Source: Edaphochlamys debaryana (lineage: Eukaryota; Chlorophyta; Chlorophyceae; Chlamydomonadales). Taken from it: a DNA stretch of 64,000 nucleotides. The DNA is taken from NCBI GenBank assembly GCA_016858145.1, contig JAEHOE010000052.1:62001-126000 (forward strand), read 5' to 3'. Of the stretch, positions 10,869 to 23,403 are shown piece after piece. Within the stretch, counting starts at the first letter, position 1. Every line of letters begins with the position of its first letter. Position numbers and translations under genes: made by a program. Under the pieces are notes generated by a model. That model did no database searches, had not been told where the DNA came from, and saw only the letters and a list, made by a program, of their open reading frames with translations.

Positions 10869-13329
10869 TCAGGTGACGTTCACAGTGTGCGGTAGCACCC
10901 GCACCTCCTCCCACGTCTCCAGCAGCCACTGCAGTCGCGCCAACTCGCCCTCACGGCTCCCGGTGGCGGGGCCGGGCCCCCCCTCCTCGGCGCCGTCCCA
11001 CAGCGCCTGGAGCACCTAAGAAGGGTGAGAGGGCAGCCGAACGTGCATGGTCAATCCCAAGGGCGTTGACCGGTGTCGACCAGCGTCGGCGGGTGCCAAT
11101 GGAAACCCATGCCATGCTTCCGCCACAAGCGGTACGCCCGCATAAAGAAGCCCGCCAAATAAAGCAGCGACAGCGGCGGCCCTTCTGACGACAACACGCC
11201 AGGCTGCTGAGCTCAATACTAAGACGGGGCGCCTAAATTTGCCCACCTGCTGCAGCCCCGCGTCGAAGCTCAGCGGCGTTGGCAGCGCCTCCAGCAGCAG
11301 CGCCGCCGCGACACCCCCAGCGCCGCCTGCGCCGTCGCTGCCCGCCAGCCGCCGCGCCGCCACGGCCGCCGCCGCCGCCAGTTCGTCCGACCCGCACTCC
11401 AGCGTCAGCGTGCCGGCGCTATGCAGAGGCTGGAAGAAGAACCCGCGGCGCTGGTAGCGCACCTGTACCGCCGCGGCCTTGGGCAGCGCCGCAGTCGCGT
11501 CCGCCACGAGCTGACGCACCCACACCTCGAGCGCTGCGGGGCTGGCGAGGAGCATATGAAGCCCGGGGCCGCAGAGGAGCAGCGTGGCACCCCCGTCGGC
11601 GGAGCCAGCGGCGGCGGCGGTGGCGGCGGCGGCGGCAAGGCATGCCACGGCGCGCTCCAGCAGGGCCGGGAGTGGCAGCGGCGGCGGCAGCAGCGGCAGC
11701 GGCGGCGGGAGGGGCCCGTCCGCCATCTCCGCTGGCCCGCCGCCAGCTCCGGGCTCTGAGCTGGGGCCCGCGCCCTTGCTGCCCTGGGCTGGCGGCCCGC
11801 TGCCTCCGCCACCGTTCCCACCGCCGTTGCCTCCCTTGCTGCCATTGCCGCCGCCACCGCAGCCGCCGCCGCCACCGTCGACCCCAGCCGCCGCCGCCCT
11901 CAGCCGTACCACGTGCTCCCGGAACATGTAACGGCACGGCTCCGTCCATCCCAGGTACTGCGGCATGCCGTACGCCCGTACGACAGCCAGCGCGGTGGTC
12001 GCGGAGATGGCGCCGTTGCGCCACACGGCCTCGAGATCCACCGTGTCGCAGCGGGCCAGGAGGGGCAACGCAGGGTCTGTGGAGGAAGGCGGCCGACCCA
12101 CATGGCAAGGAAAGACAGGGAAAACTTGTTCACGGGTCGGCTGGACTGCCACAGCACGCACGCACCACGCCCCAACTCACCCGGGTTGGGCACTGCGTGG
12201 CTCACGTCCGCCGCCAGCCTCAGCTGCAGGCCCAGGCGGGGCAGGCGGGGCCCCAGCACCCTGCTCGGCAGCAGCGCCTCCGCCAGAAAGGCAGACACCA
12301 TGGCGTGGCTGGGGTTGTCGCCGCCGCCGGCGCAGCGAAGCTCAAACCACGCCAGCCGCCCGTACCACAGGCCGGCCCGGACGCGGATGAGCATGTCTGG
12401 GGCACGAGGGAAAGGTTGAAAGGCAGAGCTCTCTGCAGCCCGTTCTGCAGCCTCTTCAGCAGCCCTCACGGCAGCCCTTCGCCCCCGGCCCCCTCCCTTG
12501 CCCACCGCCGGCCCCACCCACCGCCCCACCCACCGCCAGGGAAGTCCAGGTACCGAAGCCGCAGCTGCTGCACCGTGGGCGGCAGGGCGTCCAGCAGGCC
12601 GCGCAGCTGCGTCGCGCTGACCCGCTCGTCCAGCGACAGCTTGATGTGGGTCATGGCGATGAGGGCGGGCAGGGCGGCCTGGACCGTAGCAACCTGGTCC
12701 AGGGATTCTTCGGCCGAATCCCTGAGGTTGAGGTGGGTCAGGTGCGCTGCCACGCCCGGGCTGATGCACTTGGCGAGATCGACTGCGCCCAGCAGCAGGC
12801 TCGTCAGCTGCGTCAGCGAAGCCAAGGCGGTGGAGGTGAGGGCTTGGTCGGCGCTGGCCCCGGGCATGGCCATGTTGAGCAGCAGGTGATGGACTTGCGG
12901 GACGCTCCGCAGGACCGCGAGCAGCCCGACGCCCTGCAGCACTCCTAGACCGAGCCCGCTGTTGATCGCGAGGTCGGTGATGTGGCGCCGCAACGCTAGA
13001 GGAGCGCCGACGAACGGGAGCAGGAGCTCGACCTGCTGTCCGTCCTCCAGCTCCAGCGTCAACTTGCTGCACAGAGGCCAGCGCTGAAGCCAGAGACCAT
13101 CCCGACAAAGCCCAGAAAGGCTGCCGGGCGCGACATCCATTTGCAGCTTCAGCTCCGCTTGTTGGCCGTCAACGAGCGCTCGGAGCTCCTTGCATGCCAG
13201 TCTCAGGTTTGCGAGGCGTCTGGGCCAGCCGTCTGCCACATAGCTGACCAGCGCGTCGCGGGCCGCAAGGGACAAGGCGGTGAGCAGGTCGCATATCGAA
13301 ACGTCGTGAGGAGAATTAACGCCTGCCAT
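10869..13329 (-). CDS. Paralogue P1: F-box-like/LRR-like algal family protein
   Basis: Exons on the minus strand: 13329-12534, 12396-12181, 12076-11247, 11015-10869; 1989 nt, 662 aa, all phases consistent. Residues ~1-50 (VSICDLLTALSLAARDAL, then RLANLRLACKELRALVD) resemble an F-box-like helical start. A LWLQRWPLCSKLTL motif and Leu-rich segments (LTQLTSLLLGAVDL, THIKLSLDERV) follow to ~265. Exon 2 carries ALLPSRVLGPRLPRL, shared by all seven paralogues. Exon 3 has LLARCD, a Gly/Pro-rich linker, LLLCGPGLHMLL and SAGTLTLECG. Exon 4 is the conserved tail VLQALWDGAEEGGPGPATG...LETWEE. The start MAGVNSPHD sits about 45 bp downstream of a TATA element. Substrate-receptor function in a ubiquitin ligase is possible but unproven; no known domain is certain. 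Confidence 0.82.
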
Positions 13330-13370
13330 TGTATTCCAAATACTGCAAACAGCGAGCGAGTAAAACACTT

Positions 13371-13384
13371 TTAATATATATTAA
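13371..13384 (-). promoter_or_regulatory. Palindromic TATA element of P1
   Basis: TTAATATATATTAA, a perfect palindrome in otherwise GC-rich DNA, 42 bp upstream of the P1 start codon. The spacing suits a TATA box with a short 5' UTR and rules against using the ATG at 13368, which would lie inside the TATA-proximal region. Confidence 0.6.
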
Positions 13385-15047
13385 GATACTTACTGTGGCA
13401 GTTGTCGCCCAGGCAGTTGTCCGTTGGCCGAAGGCGGGATCTGCGCCCCGCGCCACCCCGCGTCCCCAGCTGTCCCCAGCTGCGTGCCCTGCGTGCCCCA
13501 TGTGCCCCATGCCGTGTTGCGCCACCACAACCTGCCCGGCTTTGCCTTTGGGACACCCTGTGAAACGCTGGATAATGAACGACGGCAACGAAGCGAAGCA
13601 CTCGGTTGTACGGTACCTTGCTTTCGTCGTCGCCTGTGGAAGGGAGGGCCCGCGGTTATGTGCGCCAGCGCGCAGCTGAGAAATGCCCGCAGCCCTGGGA
13701 GGAGCATCACCCATCCCAGCTTACCGTGACAACCGCGGACGGCGGATTGCTGGGGTGCGTGCAACCCCCTGCACCTCTTCGGCATGGCAGGGGCATGGCA
13801 ATCCCTCGGCGCACACGTCGCTGCCCCAGCCCGTCTCCCCGGTGCTTCCGAGATCCCCAGCGGGCCCCGCCACCCGCAAGCTTGCGCCTCGCACAGCGTC
13901 TGTCGGTCATAGCATCGCCCCTCAGTGCCGCGCTGACGGTCAATGGACGGGTCGGGGTCCATGGCATGGTCAATGTCTCCCGGCCAACTTGAGGGGCCGA
14001 GCATGGTGTGTGCGCCCAGGAGTAGGGCACGCAGGAAGGAGCACACAGACTACGCTACGGGAAGGCCTTGTATGACAGTGTCGTACACTGTACGGGTCGG
14101 TCGGTGGTCGGTCGGGGGGGTCCAGGGGTTTCGGGGCATGGTGTCTGTGGGTTTCGTTCCTTACCCGCCCCTGACAAGAGATACCGAAGTCTGCCCTGTG
14201 TCATTGGGCCCCTGTAAAATACAATGATCCACCTGCATCAGGGCGTCGTGCACGCTCAGCCGTGTCTGGATGGCCACGAGCACACAGGCCGCCTGGGCTG
14301 CCGGGGCCAGCGAGGTACACGCGGGCCGCTGTGGCTAGAATCGCCAGCTAGGAAGGCAGCTCAAGCTCTGAACACAGCCGGAATCTAACCCGCTGACACG
14401 CCGAAGGGGGCCAAGTAAGGCCAAGTACGTCACGAGAGAAGCGTCTGCAGAACCTTGACATGACACAGCAATGACAGCATAGCCTTTGACACGGGTTCAG
14501 CTGGGTAATTCTGGCGCGTTCCAGACTGCAGGGTCTGGACACGCATTCACCGTCAAAGCCTGTCGAAGCCGAACCACACACAACCGCCAATCACCCGTCT
14601 GCCCCCTGGCGGGGCTCGACGGTGCCGTGCCGTAGGCCATCCTGTGCCATGTCAGCCACAAGCGTCCCATCTCACTCCCTCACAAGGTACCGTTCCTTGT
14701 GGTGCTAGATAGCCTTGTTGCTTGTGTGCCATACGGGGGCTATGCCCACCGATCCCTCACAAGGTGGCCACGAAATCAACCTGCTCAGGACTCAATCCGA
14801 TATACGCGAGGCGCAGACTTCAGCGTCCTGACGGCTGCTGCGCTCACCGCCTTGAGCAATTGAATGGTACGAATGCAGCGAAGTCCGGATCGTCCAACCC
14901 ATGTCACGCCCCTTACGTACGCCCCCGGCCATCTTTAACCCCAATCACAGGCGCAGGCGCGGCATCAGCAGGTATCGCGCAAGACCCTTCAGCAATCTCC
15001 TCCATGTCCTCGCAGCAACCGACGCACGCCTGGTGTGAGCGTCGCGG

Positions 15048-17502
15048 TCAGGTAACGTCCACAGTGCGTGGCAGCGCCCGCACCCCCTCCCACGTCTCCA
15101 GCAGCCACCGCAGCCGCGCCACCTCGCCCTCGCGGCTCCCGGTGGCGGGGCCGGGCCCGCCCTCCTCGGCCCCGTCCCACAGCGCCTGAAGCACCTGGAA
15201 AGGGAGAGGGGGCAGCCGAACGTGCATGGTCGATCCAAAGGGCGTTTACCGGTTTTGACCAGCGTCGGCGGGTGCACATGGAAACCCATGCCATGCTTCC
15301 GCCACAAGCGGTACGCCGCCCGCATCAATGAAGCCCGCCAACACAGCGACAGCGGCGGCCCTCCTGACGACAACACGCCAGGCTGCTGAGCTCAATACTA
15401 AGACGGGGCGCCTAAATTTGCCCACCTGCTGCAGCCCCGCGTCGAAGCTCAGCGGCGTTGGCAGCGCCTCCAGCAGCAGTGCCGCCGCGACACCCCCAGC
15501 GCCGCCTGCGCCGCCGCTGCCCGCCAGCCGCCGCGCCGCCGTGGCCGCCGCCGCCGCCAGTTCGTCCGACCCGCACTCCAGCGTCAGCGCGCCGGCGCTA
15601 TGCAGAGGCTGGAAGAAGAACCCGCGGCGCTGGTAGCGCACCTGTACCGCCGCGGCCTTGGGCAGCGCCGCAGTCGCGTCCGCCACGAGCTGACGCACCC
15701 ACACCTCGAGCGCTGCGGGGCTGGCGAGGAGCATATGAAGCCCGGGGCCGCGGAGGAGCAGCGTGGCACCCCCGTCGGCGGAGCCAGCGGCGGAGGCGGT
15801 GGCGGCGGCGGCGGCAAGGCATGCCACGGCGCGCTCCAGCAGGGCCGGGAGTGGCAGCGGCGGCGGCAGCAGCGGCAGCGGCGGCGGGAGGGGCCCGTCC
15901 GCCATCTCCGCTGGCCCGCCGCCAGCTCCGGGCTCTGAGCTGGGGCCCGCGCCCTTGCTGCCCTGGGCTGGCGGCCCGCTGCCTCCGCCACCGTTCCCAC
16001 CACCGTTGCCTCCCTTGCTGTCGTTGCCGCCGCCACCGCTGCTGCCGCAGCCGCCGACCCCAGCCGCCGCCGCCCTCAGCCGTACCACGTGCTCCCGGAA
16101 CATGTAACGGCACGGCTCCATCCATCCCAGGTACTGCGGCATGCCGTACGCCCGTACGACAGCCAGCGCGGTGGTCGCGGAGATGGCGCCGTTGCGCCAC
16201 ACGGCCTCGAGATCCACCGTGTCGCAGCGGGCCAGGAGGGGCAACGCAGGGTCTGTGGAGGAAGGCGGCCGACCCACATGGCAAGGAAAGACAGGGAAAA
16301 CTTGTTCACGGGTCGGCTGGACTGCCACAGCACGCACGCACCACGCCCCAACTCACCCGGGTTGGGCACTGCGTGGCTCACGTCCGCCGCCAGCCTCAGC
16401 TGCAGGCCCAGGCGGGGCAGGCGGGGCCCCAGCACCCTGCTCGGCAGCAGCGCCTCCGCCAGAAAGGCAGACACCATGGCGTGGCTGGGGTTGTCGCCGC
16501 CGGCGCAGCGAAGCTCAAACCACGCCAGCCGCCCGTACCACAGGCCGGCCCGGACGCGGATGAGCATGTCTGGGGCACGAGGGAAAGGTTGAAAGGCAGA
16601 GCTCTCTGCAGCCCGTTCTGCAGCCTCTTCAGCAGCCCTCACGGCAGCCCTTCGCCCCCGGCCCCCTCCCTTGCCCACCGCCGGCCCCACCCACTGCCCC
16701 ACCCACCGCCAGGGAAGTCCAGGTACCGAAGCCGCAGCTGCTGCACCGTGGGCGGCAGGGCGTCCAGCAGGCCGCGCAGCTTCGTCGCGCTGACCCGCTC
16801 GTCCAGCGACAGCTTGATGTGGGTCATGGCGATGAGGGCGGGCAGGGCGGCCTGGACCGTAGCAACCTGGTCTAGGGATTCTTCGGCCGAATCCCTGAGG
16901 TCGAGGTGGGTCAGGTGCGCTGCCACGCCCGGGCTGATGCACTTGGCGAGATCGACTGCGCCCAGCAGCAGGCTCGTCAGCTGCGTCAGCGAAGCCAAGG
17001 CGGTGGAGGTGAGGGCTTGCTCGGCGCTGGCCCCGGGCATGGCCATGTTGAGCAGCAGGTGATGGACTTGCGGGACGCTCCGCAGGACCGCGAGCAGCCC
17101 GACGCCCTGCAGCACTCCTAGACCGAGCCCGCTGTTGATCGCGAGGTCGGTGATGTGGCGCCGCAACGCTAGAGGAGCGCCGACGAACGGGAGCAGGAGC
17201 TCGACCTGCTGTCCGTCCTCCAGCTCCAGCGTCAACTTGCTGCACAGAGGCCAGCGCTGAAGCCAGAGACCATCCCGACAAAGCCCAGAAAGGCTGCCGG
17301 GCGCGACATCCATTTGCAGCTTCAGCTCCGCTTGTTGGCCGTCAACGAGCGCTCGGAGCTCCTTGCATGCCAGTCTCAGGTTTGCGAGGCGTCTGGGCCA
17401 GCCGTCTGCCACATAGCTGACCAGCGCGTCGCGGGCCGCAAGGGACAAGGCGGTGAGCAGGTCGCATATCGAAACGTCGTGAGGAGAATTAACGCCTGCC
17501 AT
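15048..17502 (-). CDS. Paralogue P2 of the F-box-like/LRR-like family
   Basis: Exons: 17502-16707, 16569-16357, 16252-15426, 15194-15048; 1983 nt, 660 aa, intact. It differs from P1 by a few substitutions (for example SAEQ for SADQ and SATKLRG for SATQLRG), one Gly fewer in the exon 2 GGDN run, a shorter Gly-rich linker, and a last exon closer to P5/P6 than to P1 (REGEVARLRWLLETWEG). The promoter with its TATA palindrome is duplicated too (17544-17557), so this copy should be transcribed on its own. Confidence 0.82.
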
Positions 17503-17543
17503 TGTATTCCAAATACTGCAAACAGCGAGCGAGTAAAACACTT

Positions 17544-17557
17544 TTAATATATATTAA
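17544..17557 (-). promoter_or_regulatory. Palindromic TATA element of P2
   Basis: TTAATATATATTAA, same distance from the start codon as in P1. Confidence 0.6.
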
Positions 17558-19224
17558 GATACTTACTGTGGCAGTTGTCGCCCAGGCAGTTGTCCGTTGG
17601 CCGAAGGCGGGATCTGCGCCCCGCGCCACCCCGCGTCCCCAGCTGTCCCCAGCTGCGTGCCCTGCGTGCCCCATGTGCCCCATGCCGTGTTGCGCCACCA
17701 CAACCTGCCCGGCTTTGCCTTTGGGACACCCTGTGAAACGCTGGATAATGAACGACGGCAACGAAGCGAAGCACTCGGTTGTACGGTACCTTGCTTTCGT
17801 CGTCGCCTGTGGAAGGGAGGGCCCGCGGTTATGTGCGCCAGCGCGCAGCTGAGAAATGCCCGCAGCCCTGGGAGGAGCATCACCCATCCCAGCTTACCGT
17901 GACAACCGCGGACGGCGGATTGCTGGGGTGCGTGCAACCCCCTGCACCTCTTCGGCATGGCAGGGGCATGGCAATCCCTCGGCGCACACGTCGCTGCCCC
18001 AGCCCGTCTCCCCGGTGCTTCCGAGATCCCCAGCGGGCCCCGCCACCCGCAAGCTTGCGCCTCGCACAGCGTCTGTCGGTCATAGCATCGCCCCTCAGTG
18101 CCGCGCTGACGGTCAATGGACGGGTCGGGGTCCATGGCATGGTCAATGTCTCCCGGCCAACTTGAGGGGCCGAGCATGGTGTGTGCGCCCAGGAGTAGGG
18201 CACGCAGGAAGGAGCACACAGACTACGCTACGGGAAGGCCTTGTATGACAGTGTCGTACACTGTACGGGTCGGTCGGTGGTCGGTCGGGGGGGTCCAGGG
18301 GTTTCGGGGCATGGTGTCTGTGGGTTTCGTTCCTTACCCGCCCCTGACAAGAGATACCGAAGTCTGCCCTGTGTCATTGGGCCCCTGTAAAATACAATGA
18401 TCCACCTGCATCAGGGCGTCGTGCACGCTCAGCCGTGTCTGGATGGCCACGAGCACACAGGCCGCCTGGGCTGCCGGGGCCAGCGAGGTACACGCGGGCC
18501 GCTGTGGCTAGAATCGCCAGCTAGGAAGGCAGCTCAAGCTCTGAACACAGCCGGAATCTAACCCGCTGACACGCCGAAGGGGGCCAAGTAAGGCGAAGTA
18601 CGTCACGAGAGAAGTGTCTGCAGAACCTTGACATGACATGACACAGCAGTGCCGCATAGCCTTTGACACGGGTTCAGCTGGGTAATTCTGGCGCGTTCCA
18701 GACTGCAGGGTCTGGACACGCATTCACTGTCAAAGCCTGTCGAAGCCGAACCACACACAACCGCCAATCACCCGTCTGGCCCCTGGCGGGGCTCGACGGT
18801 GCCGTGCCGTAGGCCATCCTGTGCCATGTCAGCCACAAGCGTCCCATCTCACTCCCTCACAAGGTACCGTTCCTTGTGGTGCTAGATAGCCTTGTTGCTT
18901 GTGTGCCATACGGGGGCTATGCCCACCGATCCCTCACAAGGTGGCCACGAAATCAACCTGCTCAGGACTCAATCCGATATACGCGAGGCGCAGACTTCAG
19001 CGTCCTGACGGCTGCTGCGCTCACCGCCTTGAGCAATTGAATGGTACGAATGCAGCGAAGTCCGGATCGTCCAACCCATGTCACGCCCCTTACGTACGCC
19101 CCCGGCCATCTTTAACCCCAATCACAGGCGCAGGCGCGGCATCAGCAGGTATCGCGCAAGACCCTTCAGCAATCTCCTCCATGTCCTCGCAGCAACCGAC
19201 GCACGCCTGGTGTGAGCGTCGCGG

Positions 19225-21681
19225 TCAGGTAACGTCCACAGTGCGTGGCAGCGCCCGCACCCCCTCCCACGTCTCCAGCAGCCACCGCAGCCGCGCCACC
19301 TCGCCCTCGCGGCTCCCGGTGGCGGGGCCGGGCCCGCCCTCCTCGGCCCCGTCCCACAGCGCCTGAAGCACCTGGAAAGGGGGAGGGGGCAGCCGAACGT
19401 GCATGGTCGATCCAAAGGGCGTTTACCGGTTTTGACCAGCGTCGGCGGTGCACATGGAAACCCATGCCATGCTTCCGCCACAAGCGGTACGCCGCCCGCA
19501 TCAATGAAGCCCGCCAACACAGCGACAGCGGCGGCCCTCCTGACGACAACACGCCAGGCTGCTGAGCTCAATACTAAGACGGGGCGCCTAAATTTGCCCA
19601 CCTGCTGCAGCCCCGCGTCGAAGCTCAGCGGCGTTGGCAGCGCCTCCAGCAGCAGTGCCGCCGCGACACCCCCAGCGCCGCCTGCGCCGCCGCTGCCCGC
19701 CAGCCGCCGCGCCGCCGTGGCCGCCGCCGCCGCCAGTTCGTCCGACCCGCACTCCAGCGTCAGCGCGCCGGCGCTATGCAGAGGCTGGAAGAAGAACCCG
19801 CGGCGCTGGTAGCGCACCTGTACCGCCGCGGCCTTGGGCAGCGCCGCAGTCGCGTCCGCCACGAGCTGACGCACCCACACCTCGAGCGCTGCGGGGCTGG
19901 CGAGGAGCATATGAAGCCCGGGGCCGCGGAGGAGCAGCGTGGCACCCCCGTCGGCGGAGCCAGCGGCGGAGGCGGTGGCGGAGGCGGCGGCAAGGCATGC
20001 CACGGCGCGCTCCAGCAGGGCCGGGAGTGGCAGCGGCGGCGGCAGCAGCGGCAGCGGCGGCGGGAGGGGCCCGTCCGCCATCTCCGCTGGCCCGCCGCCA
20101 GCTCCGGGCTCTGAGCTGGGGCCCGCGCCCTTGCTGCCCTGGGCTGGCGGCCCGCTGCCTCCGCCACCGTTCCCACCGCCGTTGCCTCCCTTGCTGTCGT
20201 TGCCGCCGCCACCGCTGCTGCCGCAGCCGCCGACCCCAGCCGCCGCCGCCCTCAGCCGTACCACGTGCTCCCGGAACATGTAACGGCACGGCTCCGTCCA
20301 TCCCAGGTACTGCGGCATGCCGTACGCCCGTACGACAGCCAGCGCGGTGGTCGCGGAGATGGCGCCGTTGCGCCACACGGCCTCGAGATCCACCGTGTCG
20401 CAGCGGGCCAGGAGGGGCAACGCAGGGTCTGTGGAGGAAGGCGGCCGACCCACATGGCAAGGAAAGACAGGGAAAACTTGTTCACGGGTCGGCTGGACTG
20501 CCACAGCACGCACGCACCACGCCCCAACTCACCCGGGTTGGGCACTGCGTGGCTCACGTCCGCCGCCAGCCTCAGCTGCAGGCCCAGGCGGGGCAGGCGG
20601 GGCCCCAGCACCCTGCTCGGCAGCAGCGCCTCCGCCAGAAAGGCAGACACCATGGCGTGGCTGGGGTTGTCGCCGCCGCCGGCGCAGCGAAGCTCAAACC
20701 ACGCCAGCCGCCCGTACCACAGGCCGGCCCGGACGCGGATGAGCATGTCTGGGGCACGAGGGAAAGGTTGAAAGGCAGAGCTCTCTGCAGCCCGTTCTGC
20801 AGCCTCTTCAGCAGCCCTCACGGCAGCCCTTCGCCCCCGGCCCCCTCCCTTGCCCACCGCCGGCCCCACCCACTGCCCCACCCACCGCCAGGGAAGTCCA
20901 GGTACCGAAGCCGCAGCTGCTGCACCGTGGCCGGCAGGGCGTCCAGCAGGCCGCGCAGCTGCGTCGCGCTGACCCGCTCGTCCAGCGACAGCTTGATGTG
21001 GGTCATGGCGATGAGGGCGGGCAGGGCGGCCTGGACCGTAGCAACCTGGTCTAGGGATTCTTCGGCCGAATCCCTGAGGTCGAGGTGGGTCAGGTGCGCT
21101 GCCACGCCCGGGCTGATGCACTTGGCGAGATCGACTGCGCCCAGCAGCAGGCTCGTCAGCTGCGTCAGCGAAGCCAAGGCGGTGGAGGTGAGGGCTTGCT
21201 CGGCGCTGGCCCCGGGCATGGCCATGTTGAGCAGCAGGTGATGGACTTGCGGGACGCTCCGCAGGACCGCGAGCAGCCCGACGCCCTGCAGCACTCCTAG
21301 ACCGAGCCCGCTGTTGATCGCGAGGTCGGTGATGTGGCGCCGCAACGCTAGAGGAGCGCCGACGAACGGGAGCAGGAGCTCGACCTGCTGTCCGTCCTCC
21401 AGCTCCAGCGTCAACTTGCTGCACAGAGGCCAGCGCTGAAGCCAGAGACCATCCCGACAAAGCCCAGAAAGGCTGCCGGGCGCGACATCCATTTGCAGCT
21501 TCAGCTCCGCTTGTTGGCCGTCAACGAGCGCTCGGAGCTCCTTGCATGCCAGTCTCAGGTTTGCGAGGCGTCTGGGCCAGCCGTCTGCCACATAGCTGAC
21601 CAGCGCGTCGCGGGCCGCAAGGGACAAGGCGGTGAGCAGGTCGCATATCGAAACGTCGTGAGGAGAATTAACGCCTGCCAT
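19225..21681 (-). CDS. Paralogue P3 of the F-box-like/LRR-like family
   Basis: Exons: 21681-20886, 20748-20533, 20428-19602, 19371-19225; 1986 nt, 661 aa, intact. Its exon 2 keeps the longer GGGDN run of P1 while its exon 3 matches P2, so the copies mix features as expected from unequal exchange or conversion. DALPATVQQ replaces DALPPTVQQ, and SATASAAG with LAAASAT distinguish the linker. The 1-bp deletion in intron 3 does not touch the coding frame. Confidence 0.82.
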
Positions 21682-21722
21682 TGTATTCCAAATACTGCAA
21701 ACAGCGAGCGAGTAAAACACTT

Positions 21723-21736
21723 TTAATATATATTAA
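21723..21736 (-). promoter_or_regulatory. Palindromic TATA element of P3
   Basis: TTAATATATATTAA, same distance from the start codon as in P1 and P2. Confidence 0.6.
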
Positions 21737-23403
21737 GATACTTACTGTGGCAGTTGTCGCCCAGGCAGTTGTCCGTTGGCCGAAGGCGGGATCTGCGCCC
21801 CGCGCCACCCCGCGTCCCCAGCTGTCCCCAGCTGCGTGCCCTGCGTGCCCCATGTGCCCCATGCCGTGTTGCGCCACCACAACCTGCCCGGCTTTGCCTT
21901 TGGGACACCCTGTGAAACGCTGGATAATGAACGACGGCAACGAAGCGAAGCACTCGGTTGTACGGTACCTTGCTTTCGTCGTCGCCTGTGGAAGGGAGGG
22001 CCCGCGGTTATGTGCGCCAGCGCGCAGCTGAGAAATGCCCGCAGCCCTGGGAGGAGCATCACCCATCCCAGCTTACCGTGACAACCGCGGACGGCGGATT
22101 GCTGGGGTGCGTGCAACCCCCTGCACCTCTTCGGCATGGCAGGGGCATGGCAATCCCTCGGCGCACACGTCGCTGCCCCAGCCCGTCTCCCCGGTGCTTC
22201 CGAGATCCCCAGCGGGCCCCGCCACCCGCAAGCTTGCGCCTCGCACAGCGTCTGTCGGTCATAGCATCGCCCCTCAGTGCCGCGCTGACGGTCAATGGAC
22301 GGGTCGGGGTCCATGGCATGGTCAATGTCTCCCGGCCAACTTGAGGGGCCGAGCATGGTGTGTGCGCCCAGGAGTAGGGCACGCAGGAAGGAGCACACAG
22401 ACTACGCTACGGGAAGGCCTTGTATGACAGTGTCGTACACTGTACGGGTCGGTCGGTGGTCGGTCGGGGGGGTCCAGGGGTTTCGGGGCATGGTGTCTGT
22501 GGGTTTCGTTCCTTACCCGCCCCTGACAAGAGATACCGAAGTCTGCCCTGTGTCATTGGGCCCCTGTAACGTACAATGATCCACCTGCATCAGGGCGTCG
22601 TGCACGCTCAGCCGTGTCTGGATGGCCACGAGCACACAGGCCGCCTGGGCTGCCGGGGCCAGCGAGGTACACGCGGGCCGCTGTGGCTAGAATCGCCAGC
22701 TAGGAAGGCAGCTCAAGCTCTGAACACAGCCGGAATCTAACCCGCTGACACGCCGAAGGGGGCCAAGTAAGGCGAAGTACGTCACGAGAGAAGTGTCTGC
22801 AGAACCTTGACATGACATGACACAGCAGTGCCGCATAGCCTTTGACACGGGTTCAGCTGGGTAATTCTGGCGCGTTCCAGACTGCAGGGTCTGGACACGC
22901 ATTCACTGTCAAAGCCTGTCGAAGCCGAACCACACACAACCGCCAATCACCCGTCTGGCCCCTGGCGGGGCTCGACGGTGCCGTGCCGTAGGCCATCCTG
23001 TGCCATGTCAGCCACAAGCGTCCCATCTCACTCCCTCACAAGGTACCGTTCCTTGTGGTGCTAGATAGCCTTGTTGCTTGTGTGCCATACGGGGGCTATG
23101 CCCACCGATCCCTCACAAGGTGGCCACGAAATCAACCTGCTCAGGACTCAATCCGATATACGCGAGGCGCAGACTTCAGCGTCCTGACGGCTGTTGCGCT
23201 CACCGCCTTGAGCAATTGAATGGTACGAATGCAGCGAAGTCCGGATCGTCCAAGCCATGTCACGCCCCTTACGTACGCCCCCGGCCATCTTCAACCCCAA
23301 TCACAGGCGCAGGCGCGGCATCAGCAGGTATCGCGCAAGACCCTTCAGCAATCTCCTCCATGTCCTCGCAGCAACCGACGCACGCCTGGTGTGAGCGTCG
23401 CGG

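Larger units (their letters stand above)
10869..15047. repeat. Tandem unit 1 of the 4.18-kb array
   Basis: The unit runs from the stop codon of P1 to just before the stop codon of P2, 4179 bp. It contains P1 plus about 1.5 kb of intergenic DNA (13,330-15,047) in which no gene was recognised, only ORFs repeated because the DNA is repeated. Exon 4 and most of intron 3 of this unit are clearly more diverged than the same parts of units 2-4. Confidence 0.93.
15048..19224. repeat. Tandem unit 2 of the 4.18-kb array
   Basis: 4177 bp. It contains P2 (15,048-17,502) and the intergenic part 17,503-19,224. It is almost identical to unit 3; differences include 3-bp changes in the Gly/Ala-rich exon and a GACAT repeat at 18,632-18,642 that is absent from unit 1. 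Confidence 0.93.
19225..23403. repeat. Tandem unit 3 of the 4.18-kb array
   Basis: 4179 bp. It contains P3 (19,225-21,681) and the intergenic part 21,682-23,403. A 1-bp deletion in intron 3 (near 19,447) distinguishes it from units 2 and 4. Confidence 0.93.

Noticed and set aside
11279..12889. 536-aa + strand ORF, repeated at 15,458 and 19,634
   Set aside because: Antisense shadow of P1-P3 exons 1-3; long only because of GC-rich codon composition, and it crosses well-supported minus-strand introns.
13390..14075. ORFs of 100-218 aa repeated in each tandem unit
   Set aside because: Conserved only because the whole unit is recently duplicated; several overlap on both strands and none has protein features or splice logic.
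19122..20513. 463-aa minus ORF in unit 3 joining exon 3 to the exon 4 region
   Set aside because: Produced by a 1-bp deletion in intron 3; it reads exon 4 in a different frame from the conserved cassette, so it is not the family protein.
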